Part shown: in pieces, positions 13,510 to 25,500 of the stretch
Layout of the letters: each line of letters starts with the position of its first letter
Position numbering within the stretch: position 1 is the first letter of the stretch
Origin: Rapana venosa
Lineage: Eukaryota > Mollusca > Gastropoda > Neogastropoda > Muricidae
DNA: 64,000 bases
Direction: 5' to 3'
Assembly (NCBI GenBank): GCA_028751875.1
Contig: CM054134.1
Coordinates: 67,915,839-67,979,838, forward strand
Notes under the pieces: model-generated
What the model was told of the DNA's origin: nothing
Database searches by the model: none
The model's input: the letters and a program-made list of their open reading frames with translations, nothing else
Position numbers and translations under genes: made by a program

Positions 13510-14009
13510 NNNNNNNNNNNNNNNNNNNNNNNNNNNNNNNNNNNNNNNNNNNNNNNNNNNNNNNNNNNNNNNNNNNNNNNNNNNNNNNNNNNNNNNNNNN
13601 NNNNNNNNNNNNNNNNNNNNNNNNNNNNNNNNNNNNNNNNNNNNNNNNNNNNNNNNNNNNNNNNNNNNNNNNNNNNNNNNNNNNNNNNNNNNNNNNNNNN
13701 NNNNNNNNNNNNNNNNNNNNNNNNNNNNNNNNNNNNNNNNNNNNNNNNNNNNNNNNNNNNNNNNNNNNNNNNNNNNNNNNNNNNNNNNNNNNNNNNNNNN
13801 NNNNNNNNNNNNNNNNNNNNNNNNNNNNNNNNNNNNNNNNNNNNNNNNNNNNNNNNNNNNNNNNNNNNNNNNNNNNNNNNNNNNNNNNNNNNNNNNNNNN
13901 NNNNNNNNNNNNNNNNNNNNNNNNNNNNNNNNNNNNNNNNNNNNNNNNNNNNNNNNNNNNNNNNNNNNNNNNNNNNNNNNNNNNNNNNNNNNNNNNNNNN
14001 NNNNNNNNN
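13510..14009. other. Assembly gap, 500 N
   Basis: Exactly 500 N separate the duplicated left contig from the main contig. The round length indicates a scaffolding placeholder of unknown true size. The missing 3' exon(s) of SNX8 would be expected on this side. Confidence 0.98.
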
Positions 14010-14650
14010 TCGAGGCAAGAATTTCTTAATGTGTGGCAATACGGCGCAGCTCTAGAAAGCATGCTCTGCAGACGTTACTAATGTGGTCTTTCATGGAGAG
14101 AGTAGGATCTAGCTGAACACCCAGATACCGCACAGAACTCTGAAAAGCTATGTCACAGCCAACCCAAGACCACAGAACTCTCCGACACCCGCATAAGACT
14201 AGATGGTGAACCAACTGCCATAACTTCTGTCTTGTCTGTATTTAATTTGAGTTTGTTGCTGTCCATCCACTGAAGGACACTGTGCGTGCAATCTGCCAGT
14301 GTGCGTGTGGCGTCTGAAAAATTTTGAGGTGTTGCATTTGCCGAAATTTCTGTATCATCTGCATATTTATGAAACTGGCAATCATGTAAGGTCATCACAT
14401 TAGACAGAGGCTGAGAATATAGTGTGAACAATACGGGACCCAAAACAGAACCTTGAGGTACGCCATATAGGAGGGGGCAGGTTGTGACTTAACTCCCTCT
14501 ATCAGCACGCTCTGCGACCTATCAGAGACATAAGAGGTAAACCATGCCAAGGCAACACCTCTTATTCCAAAAGAGTAATCTAGTCTTTTGAGCAAAATAG
14601 AGTGGTCAAGCGTGTCGAATGCCGCACTGAGGTCCAACAAGCCCATGACC
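14010..14650 (-). mobile_element. L2/CR1-like LINE reverse transcriptase fragment, cut by the gap
   Basis: Three overlapping minus-strand frames give consecutive parts of a non-LTR reverse transcriptase. First comes [19 protein letters not shown] (14646-14470). Next, after a frameshift, comes [13 protein letters not shown] with the catalytic YADDT box (14443-14215). Last, after another shift, comes a YLGVQLDPTLSMKDHI segment (14214-14026). The order and motifs are typical of the L2/CR1/Rex group. Two frameshifts and truncation at the N gap make it a dead copy. Confidence 0.8.
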
Positions 14651-14905
14651 TACACTCTGCGGTTGTCATTCTGCGTTTGTTTGCTTTTACAAATAAGAAA
14701 TCTTTAAAACACATCTGTTCGAAAATTAGGATCGAAAACTCCTTTGACTTGCCAGTTTTAATATGTTTAATGCCTTCAAATCTTAAGTGTAAAGTTTCCA
14801 AATTATACTTTAAAAAAAAATTCAGACAAATGAAATGTTGATAGTTTGTCCATGAACACAGCAAAATGCTCATTACTGAACCGATGGTAGCACAGTGGGT
14901 CTCAC
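14651..14905. other. Unassigned sequence downstream of the last visible SNX8 exon
   Basis: I searched the minus strand for the expected C-terminal SNX8 exons and found no frame resembling them. It is probably intron. Confidence 0.5.
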
Positions 14906-14974
14906 CTTGTAGGCAAGCAGGATATCCAGAAAAAAGGACAGCCTTTCAACCACACTATCCTCCATGTCTATAGC
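14906..14974 (-). CDS. SNX8: SNX8 exon 9, last visible coding exon
   Basis: 23 codons, AIDMEDSVVERLSFFLDILLAYK, between TGTGCAG and GTGAGA (given here as start AIDMEDSVVERL, end FLDILLAYK). It matches human VVEKLNLFLDLLQSYK. It ends in a donor, so at least one more coding exon must exist beyond it. Confidence 0.87.
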
Positions 14975-17900
14975 CTGCACACACAATAGGTATAATACAT
15001 AACATAGTACATGGTTTTGGACACATAAACACACACACATAAACATAAACACACACACACTTCATGTTAGTCTGTCCCAAACATGTTATTCTTCGTCCAA
15101 AGTTGTTACCACTATTTTACTACAACTTCCCATCAGAATTTCAGTTACAGTTATCATGGAACGTGTCACAGAAATCAGTTTTCAGAAAGGCTATGTCTAT
15201 TACAGAATCATTGAAACTTAGAACCAAAATTGTTCTGCCTCATAGTTAAGAACTTTTATGTTTACATTCTCTGAAACAACATGAACAGTTTATGTTAGTA
15301 TGCTTATACTGCACTAGAATTCTGTTGTTCTGAAACCTGATTCCTCATCATATATATATTTGACCATTGACATTTTATTTCATAGATTTTGTCTGCAGCA
15401 CACCATGTTTGTAATATCTGTTTGTTTAAACTATTGATTATTTATCATTGATTGCATGACTGTGTAAGATTAGGTTGAATGCATGTGCTTTGATTTGTCT
15501 TTGCAAGATGTAGCACTATATAAGTTCCATTTATTATTATTATTATTTATTATTATATGCATATTTCCTGCTCATATGGGCCAGATAGCCTGCATAAACT
15601 AAATAAACCATTTATGTTATTGTTATTGTTACACACACACAAACATACATATATACACAAGCACGCAAGCACAAATATATACACATTCACACACACTAAT
15701 TTATTCACTCATACTCATAAAATCCACACACACACACACACACACTCACCTACGTTTAAAACAGGCAGACATAAACAAATACACATACACCAGTGCATAC
15801 AAAAACATATTTTTTGCATGAATGTGTAAACACCTAAGCTACACACCTAGCAAAAATTACCATCTGCTTGCAAGCACAAAGATAAGGCACAATGGGCAAA
15901 TTTATCAATTTTGTATTAAATATTCTGAATCATACATAGTCTGAAGTTTAAAAAAATATTGGAAGGCAGGGAGGTGAGGGGATGACTACTTTTCATCAAT
16001 GCTTATTTCTAAAAAATACTGTGCTAATCATAATAGTGATGTCATACAGTCAAAAGTTGATAAAAGTTGTCATGGATATCTCTGGCACAAAAGTGTATCC
16101 AATAACAGAATCAAAATTCTGCTTTTCAAGCATCAGCTTTCCTGGTCATTCAAGATGCTTCACAAAGCTGTTTAAATTCATGCTGCACAAAAAGCAGACA
16201 GCCCAAAATTCATGATGGCATCTGTGTACATTAATTAATAATTACTAGATTGTAAAAATGTTTGAAACAGATTTTTTTAAAGTGTTACAAATACATTCAA
16301 CCCTTTTGTACGGCTCAGAGTGCTGGAGGATGACTGAGAGTGACCTTGACAAACTATCCACATTCCACACGAAGAATCTCAGAAGAATCTTGCGCATCTT
16401 CTGGCCTGAGACCATCTCCAACCAAGAACTTTTTGCCCGTTGCAACCAAGAAAGCATGGACAACATCATCATGCATAGGCGATGGGGATGGATAGGGCAT
16501 ATCTGCCATCGGGAACAGGGAAACATCGCCCGAACAGCCCTCCACTGGACACCAGAGGGAAAATGCAAACGAGGACGACCCAAGAACACTTGGCATCGAA
16601 CTGTCGAAACAGAGCTGAAGACCTTCCAACATACCTGGGGAACCATTCAGAAGCTAGCCCAGGACAGACAGGAGTGGAGAACATTTGTTGCTGCCTTACG
16701 TGCCAATAAGGCACAAAGGCATTGATGATGTGATGAAATACATTCAAAATTTTTTGGAGTCAGCTAAATCACAGATTTCACACAGAGGTATATGGTAAAG
16801 GCTCTCTCACAAGAACTATCCCAGAGCTATTTCAAATTAAAAAAACCAGAATATTGTTAAAAATTCGTAACAAAAAACATCTTTTAGTCTTTTGTCACAA
16901 TCATTTGGATTCTGACCCCGTGCAAAACCATTATTTCATACAGGATGTGTAATTACACTATCAACAGGACATCCAACATGGATCAGTTCTGGTCATGGAC
17001 AAAAATATGCAACAGTACATCATAAGAATAAAAGGAGTTTCTGATGAAGTCTATAAACCGAGGCCCCATGTATTTTGTATTTATTTTTGTATTTTATTAT
17101 TTTATATCGAGGATAATGGAATAAGCACTTGTGGGCATTTTTACATCCAGTTCCCGTGTGTATGCAGTTTGTGTGCGAACGCATGCAGAACATCTTGCGC
17201 ACATGTTAAATCCTGTTCCACTTTTCGCAAGAGTAGGCCATTGTGTGCTGGTGGGAACAGATGACAGAATTTACAAAGCTGCATACACACAGGGACTGGA
17301 TGTAAAAAAGCACATAAGTGCTTATTCCATTATCCTTAATATAAAAGAATTTTTTTTTAACTAAAAAAAAAACTAACAAAAAAACCCTGTCAGAGAGTGT
17401 GCAGAATTAAGACAGTTACCAACTGGGCCGATTTGTCAGACAGTGTGCAGTACTAAAGACAGTTGCTGACTGGGCCGATTTGTCAGACAGTGTGCAGTAC
17501 TAAAGACAGTTACCGACTGGGCCGATTTGTCAGACAGCGTGCAGTACTAAAGACAGTTACCGACTGGGCCGATTTGTCAGAGATTGCAGTACTAAAGACA
17601 GTTACCGACTGGGCCGATTTGTCAGACAGTGTGCAGTACTAAAGACAGTTGCTGACTGGGCCGATTTGTCAGACAGCGTGCAGTACTAAAGACAGTTACC
17701 GACTGGGCCGATTTGTCAGAGATTGCAGTACTAAAGACAGTTACCGACTGGGCCGATTTGTCAGACAGTGTGCAGTACTAAAGACAGTTACCGACTGGGC
17801 CGATTTGTCAGACAGTGTGCAGTACTAAAGACAGTTACCGACTGGGCCGATTTGTCAGACAGTGTGCAGTACTAAAGACAGTTACCGACTGGGCCGATTT

Positions 17901-19493
17901 GTCTGACAGTGTGCAGTACTAAAGACAGTTACCGACTGGGCCGATTTGTCAGACAGAGTGCAGTACTAAAGACAGTTACCGACTGGGCCGATTTGTCAGA
18001 CAGTGTGCAGTACTAAAGACAGTTACCGACTGGGCCGATTTGTCAGAGATTGCAGTACTAAAGACAGTTACCGACTGGGCCGATTTGTCTGACAGTGTGC
18101 AGTACTAAAGACAGTTACCGACTGGGCCGATTTGTCAGACAGAGTGCAGTACTAAAGACAGTTACCGACTGGGCCGATTTGTCAGACAGAGTGCAGTACT
18201 AAAGACAGTTACCGACTGGGCCGATTTGTCAGACAGTGTGCAGTACTAAAGACAGTTACCGACTGGGCCGATTTGTCAGACAGAGTGCAGTACTAAAGAC
18301 AGTTACCGACTGGGCCGATTTGTCAGAGATTGCAGTACTAAAGACAGTTACCGACTGGGCCGATTTGTCTGACAGTGTGCAGTACTAAAGACAGTTACCG
18401 ACTGGGCCGATTTGTCAGACAGTGTGCAGTACTAAAGACAGTTACCGACTGGGCCGATTTGTCAGACAGTGTGCAGTACTCCACAGACAGGTGTTGGAAG
18501 CCTTTCTGAAGCTGGGGCCAGGCGTTGTTGGTGCCTGTAGCCCAGGCTGTCAGATGGGTAGTATCACCACTCATAATGCTGGACATATACACAAAATCCA
18601 TAACTTAAAACCAGTACACTAGAAGCATCACAAAAAGATTTTCATGTGAAAACATGTGTCTAACCTCTTCACAATAGATAAGACAGTAAATCATTAGGAA
18701 CTACACAAATGCTGATGTGTTTCTATTCATGATAAGGTGAAAAAACTGATGCAGTTTGACACAAGGAATCTGCCTTTTCATGCTGATCCAACACTTGAAT
18801 CCTTTACAGGTCATTTGTGAATCTGGATTTCCTGAAATGCACAAAGATGTTTTTAAAAAATTACATACAAACATTGGTAAAGAAACATATTTAATCTTAA
18901 ATGATTTCAAGACTGTTTTTGCTTAAACATAGATGTAATTAGCCTTAAGTCACACAGCAGTACCACCCAATTCAAGATAACTAAATGTAAGAAGACACCA
19001 TCACCACAAACAAAAATCGGGAAAAAATTATGACTAACTTATTTCTATTATGAGATGGATTATTTGAAATGAAAAACAAAAGTGAACTCAGCAATACAAC
19101 ACCCAAAAATGACAGCAAACCGAGCAAAATCACCTTCAAAGCAACTACCAATAAACGTTATGGAAAAAGAAAGGGCAACAAACACCTAAGTTTATCACAC
19201 AGACCTTAGCTGTCTGCCGAAATGCACCATGTCTGTTGCAAGGCCTGTGGACTGAATGACCAGGTGTTCAGCAATCTCCTTCATTCTGGACACAGTGTCT
19301 GTTAACATGCGTATGTGCTCCTTGCTGTTGGCTAACTGGGTCTGTGTGTCCAGTGGTACCAGCTCCTGCATTTCAGCATCAGAGGTATTTATCAATAGGT
19401 AGCATTGTTCATGAAAGAAAAACCAAGAAAAACAGACAGCTAGGAAAAAGGGGGAAAAAGGAGAATCAGGGAGGGAGAAAAGTATATATATAT

Positions 19494-19552
<59 letters not shown>

Positions 19553-22500
19553 TTATATGTTGATAAGGGTGACCTAATGTGACTGCAAAGCCGGGCTGAA
19601 GATCTTTCTACACAGACTGAAGCTAGAAGCAAAGACAGCTATAGATGAGGAACAGGATGGCTTTAAATCAGGGTGCAGTGCAACAGAGCAGATCTTTCAT
19701 CTCACTATAATATGTGGAAGGTACTTTGAACATCACCAAGGGCTTCATAGACTTTAAAAGTACATTTGACAGGGTATGGCACACAGAATTATGGGAAATT
19801 AAGGTGTCCCATAACCTATGTGGTAGTAGGGGAGCGAGGCATCAGAGACCTCACTTCTCTAGGGGCCAGCATATTGAGGGTGGCCCCCATCTCCTCTCCC
19901 TCACTACTTTAACTTCCCTGACCCCTAAGGAGGCAGGTACCCATTTACAGCTAGGTGAACTGGGGGACTGTACTGAAGCCAAGGCTCACAAACGGTCACC
20001 CATCCAAGTGCTTAACCTTAGCTGGGGAAAGCAAGTGCTCTGACCACTGAGTTATCCCATCCCCTATGGGAAATTATGAGGCTGTAAAACATCAACATCA
20101 ACGTGATCAGTCACACAACTCTATAACAAGGCCACCAGTGTTACTTACTTCAATGACAGTACTGGGGACTGGTTCAAGAAAACAGAGTTAGGCAAGGCTG
20201 TTAACTCACCTACCTTCCTCAACATCTTACTTGGGAGAATGCTGACACATTGGAACAGTCTGGACTGAGGGCAGAACAATAACCATCCTACATTTTGCTT
20301 ATGACATCCATGGCCTTGAAGAAAAAGAGGAACCTGCATATTTGGTGGAATGCACAGGCAAGACCTCAGCTACATTTGACATGGAAATACCTAATTCAAA
20401 GGTCAATAATATTGAAGACAATGAATGACATCAAAGCTAATGACAAGAAATGGAAGTTGAATGAATAAACCCTATATAAACCAAAAACCATAAACCAGAA
20501 ATTGAAAACAATCCATAGCTTCAAATACATGGGAACAGACCAGGATCAAAGCCTGACACATTCTCCAGGATTCAACAGACTGTAACAGCATTGCCAAAAC
20601 TGAAGACCTTATTATTGAGCAACAGCTGCATTACACTCAGCTTAAAGATCAGACTAACCCATTCCTTGTACACACTCTTGGTTATCTCAATATTCATGAT
20701 TGTGCGTGAATCTTGGACTTTGACAGTTGACCTATAGAAAAGAATACAGACTATGGAGAGAAGATGTTATTACAAGCCCCTTGGCATCTTCTACAAAGAT
20801 CCTAGTACCAACAAAGAAGTGAGAAACAGAATCAGGCATGCTATTGAGCTCTGTAATGGCTCCTGCAAGAGGCAAAAGACAGAGAAAGATGAAGAAGACT
20901 CCTTGTGAAGTTATTCACAGTGCCCCCAGAGTGGAAAAGACTATATATAATGTACTTTTCTAATGTTTCTGCAGAGGGCAGAAATATCACAAACATCAGG
21001 TACACTGATGATACAGCATTCACAGCAAATGATATCACAAGTACGAGAAGAATCCTCTACAGAGTTAATGCAGAGGGCATCACTGCTGGCCTTAAGTTAA
21101 ATGCCAAAAAGACCAAAGTGATGCACATGAATGGTACAGACATCCCTCAGAATATCAGAATCAATGGAACAGATGTGGAATACATTCAAAATTTCAAATA
21201 TCTAGGCTCTGTGAAAGAGAATAATAGCTCCTGTCTACAAGATGTCAGGGCTAGAATCAGTATGGCCAAGTAAAAGATGATTCAGTCAAACAATATTTGG
21301 AAAGATAGAGACATACCTAAACATCTCAAAATTGGAATTGTCAAAACACAAATCTGGCATGTACTGCTGTATGGGTCAGAAGCATGGACAGTATGAAAAT
21401 TTGAGAGACAAAAGAGAAGCAAATACAATGTGGTTCTACAGGGGACTTCTAAGAGTTAAATGGTCAGACAGAACAAATGAAAGCATTCTTGATGAACTCT
21501 CAATGCAAAGACAAATGTTAGCTCAGATTAATAAGTGCAGACTGAGATACGTTGGTCATGCAAACAGACACACAAACAAATCTGATAACAATAGTTCTCC
21601 AAGGCAGGGTAAAGAGGCAGACCACCTTCATCCTACATTGCCAAGGTCACAAAGGTCAGTGGTCTTGAAAGGCTACAAGAGATTGTAGAACTCAGAGTTA
21701 GTGTGGCTATGCACATGGTTATATGGATGATACTACATGTGCATATTTATGTGTAAGCATGTTTGAAGTAATGCCTCATCTACATGTAGATTTGTTTATA
21801 ATATATAGAAAAAAATGATAGGCTGACAGTCAGAAAGATGTGAGTAAGATAAATATCTGCCTTTAACTCACCTTTGCTTTGCTAGCCATTTCGCTGGTCA
21901 TGAACTCATCAGGTACACCGCGGAACTGCTCCTTGATTTTGTGGTGCATCTCCTGCATCAACACATTGAGCACACATTATGCTCTTCCCTTTTCCATAGC
22001 CTGAAGTATAACCACAGACACACACACAAGCACACACACACAGAGAAATGCATAAACAGCATGCAAATCACTACTTTGTTCAAACAAACAACCCTGCTTG
22101 GCTTATAAATTTTTGCGATAGAGTTTATGGCTGGTAAGAATAATAATGAAACTGCTGGATATGCTTTTTTGCACAATAAAATGCTTAATTCTCAATGGTT
22201 TACCAAGTCAGACCATGTCAGACTGAGCCACTATTTCTGGGTAAAATATAACTTAAAACTGGGAATTTGGCACTCCATGTGACTTTACGCATGTATATGC
22301 TAGCAAGACTACGAGAAACAGAAGGGAAGAATGAATCATCAATAAAGCCAATGTTGTCATGCATATACACTGCTCAAAGTCATCAGTTTGACTTAGTGTT
22401 TAGTGCTTAGTGTTTAAAATAATAAAATGATGTTCTTTCTCCTGACTATATTCTAATTTTGTCTATTGTAAGTTCTCTGATCCCCCGTGGGACTCCCGGG

Positions 22501-25500
22501 GTATGCTTACAAGTGAGCATTGCAAGAATAGGATCCCTGCCCTCCAACCAGGCATGTCGTAAGAGGCGACTAAGGTGGAACCCTTCCTCCAGGTTGGGGG
22601 TTGGGCACAGGGCTAACAACCCTGTCCCATAAAAAAAAAGAGCAGTTACAGAAACAGCAACAGAGAAAACTTATACTTTTGCGTGCGAAGGACCTCCCGG
22701 GTCCAGTGAGACTCGTATGAATGCTGACGGCCAAAGCCGAGAGGAAGCTACCAGCAGGATAAGGGAAGACCTGAACACCACCAAAACTAAGATCAGACTA
22801 GGACATTGGAACGTGAGGACGATGTATGAGACGGGCAAGCTGGCACAGGTAACATTAGAGATGAGAAGATTCAACCTCCATGTCCTAGGAGTAAGCGAGA
22901 GTAGATGGACTGGATCTGGGAGAGTGAGAACCACCACCGGAGAAACCGTCCTCTACTCTGGGAGAGATGACGACCAGCACCACGAGGGAGTTGTAAGACA
23001 AGGATGTGTGATGTCAGCAGTTCTCTTCAATCTGGCCATTGATTGGGTGATGAGGAAGACGACAGAAGACACCCCAAGAGGGATTCTCTGGAGCCTGTTC
23101 TCAACACTAGACGACCTTGACTTTGCGGATGACCTGGCGCTGCTGTCCCACACACACCAACATATCCAGGAGAAGACCAGCAGACTCCAAACATTCGGAC
23201 ATCAAGTGGGGCTTCGTATTAGCACCAAGAAAACAGAGACAATGTCGCTCAATGTGAACACACCAGCCCCTGTGAAAGTGAATGGAACTGACCTGCGCCA
23301 GACAGACAAGTTCACATACCTTGGCAGCAGCATCAAACCAGAGGGCGGCACAAAAGAAGACATCCACAACAGACTGGGCAAGGCCAGGAATGTGTTTAGG
23401 GAGATGAACAATATCTGGAGATCAACTCAGTACAGCACCAACACCAAGCTGAAGCTATACCAGAGCTGTGTTGTGTCTACGCTCCTGTACGGTTCTGAGT
23501 GCTGGAGGATGACGGAAGTGGATCTTACCAAACTTCGATCCTTCCACACCATATGCCTGCGAAGAATTCTCCGGATCTTTTGGCCAGAGAAGATCTCCAA
23601 TGAAGACCTACTAGGGAGATGCAGGCAAGAAGACATGGGAACCATCATCACCAGAAGACGGTGGAAGTGGATTGGGCACATCCTCTGAAGAGACCCACAG
23701 TCAATCGCAAGAACAGCATTGCACTGGACCCCAGAAGAAAGGAGAAAGAAAGGAAGACCAAAAGCAACGTGGAGAAGAACTGTAGAAAGTGAGATGAAGG
23801 CCATGCAGCACTCTTGGGGATCAGTGACTAGGTTGGCCCAGAATAGGCAGGAGTGGAAGCGCTTTGTTGCTGCCCTACACACCGCTGGGTGTAATGGCTA
23901 ATGATGATGATGAAGTTCTCTGATGCATATATTTTGTTCTCCTGTATGCGCTTATAAATCAATACATTATATGGATTAGTTGTGCACTTAAACTGATATG
24001 AGAGAGGAGAAAATCTCTTGCAATTTGATATGATGGAACCAGTGGAATTCAAATACCTCACTTAGTAAACAAACAAAAAAACAACAATAAAAAGCCACAC
24101 ACACACAAAACCCCCACATTCATTACTAACTTTTATATGACTTTGACTTTGGACAATAAACATTTTATATCCATTATTCACCTAAATTTTTCTGGATCTC
24201 TTTGCCTGTATATATTGCTGGTTTACAGATTATGCCTTAATTAAACTGTTTTACAAGGCAAATGTTGAGAAAGACTTTTACTTACATTCCCTGTATATGT
24301 GAGGAAAAACTTGAGTATTTGATCTTCATGAATATGAGGATGCCTGGCAATGATGTTGATGAACCGCTTCAAAGCTTTTTTGCGTTCTTCAATGAATTCT
24401 CTGGTGGCTGTGTATAAAAAAAATTTAAAATCAATACACACACACACAAGCATGTACACGCTTATGCACACACACACAAACACAAGCACACATACACACA
24501 CACACGCACACACGCATTCACACATAAACTGACATCAGCAGTAGCACTAAACTATTTGCACAAGATTTTAGATTATAATCTAATCACACAGGTAATAAAC
24601 AATAGAAACTACACTACAAAAGGTAGGAACTGAAAAGGAAAAACATTTTTTAAGTCATTAACAAACTGTTGAAAACATGCCATGGTTGCTATTGTCTGTT
24701 GTAAGATTAGATCTTTCATTCAAATGAATACCTTGAATTGTTACCCAAGTAGTCCCTACATTTCCTCACTTAAAATTTTGCATTAATTCTCATCACATAA
24801 AAAACAAAATTTATATCAAAAGTGTTGGGTTTTCTTATAGTTTCTGTATATATGAAGGTTTAGTTCTCAACATAGCTTCATCAGACATCATTGCACTGAG
24901 AAAGAGTTAGAGTGATAGAGATGGAAAAACAGGAAAAAAGAGGGAGAGAAAGAAAAGGGAACAGACTCACTGATAGAGACAAACAGGGAGAAAGATGTGT
25001 GCATGCAAACATGTGTGTGTGTATGCGCACACACACATGTGTGATATAAGAGTAATATTTTTCTTTTGTTTGTCATCAGTGCATTTGTATGCATGTGCAT
25101 GGGGCCAGGGTGAGTCAGAATCAGGGTAAGATAGTTTAGGGGAGGTGTGATATATTTGCTGATGTAAACAAGTGAAAGGAGAACTTTACCTCCCAGCATC
25201 TTCTTTGGGGGCAACTTTGGAAACAGTCTGTATGGGAACCGCATGAGCAGCATCTCATAGAGAGCCAGAAAGTCATTATAGCGCCGAAGCACAGACACCT
25301 TGAACCTCTGACTGGTGACTTCATATTCCACATGTTTCAAAATTAACCCTTTCTTCTCTGGAACTATGTCCACTTGAACAGAATCAAGACTGCTCAGATC
25401 AGACAAACTGAAGCCAAGAACATTTGGGTTACGTTCACATCGAAGTCTTACACTAGCTGCTTTCAAATCAGACAGGTCTCCCAAGTTTGGCTTTGGCAAC

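Noticed and set aside
13434..14062. Open frames of about 200 codons across the N run
   Set aside because: They consist of unknown bases; no sequence supports them.
17390..18481. CRISPR-like regular repeats
   Set aside because: Units are contiguous, with no unique spacers, and derive from an SNX8 exon in an animal genome. It is a minisatellite.
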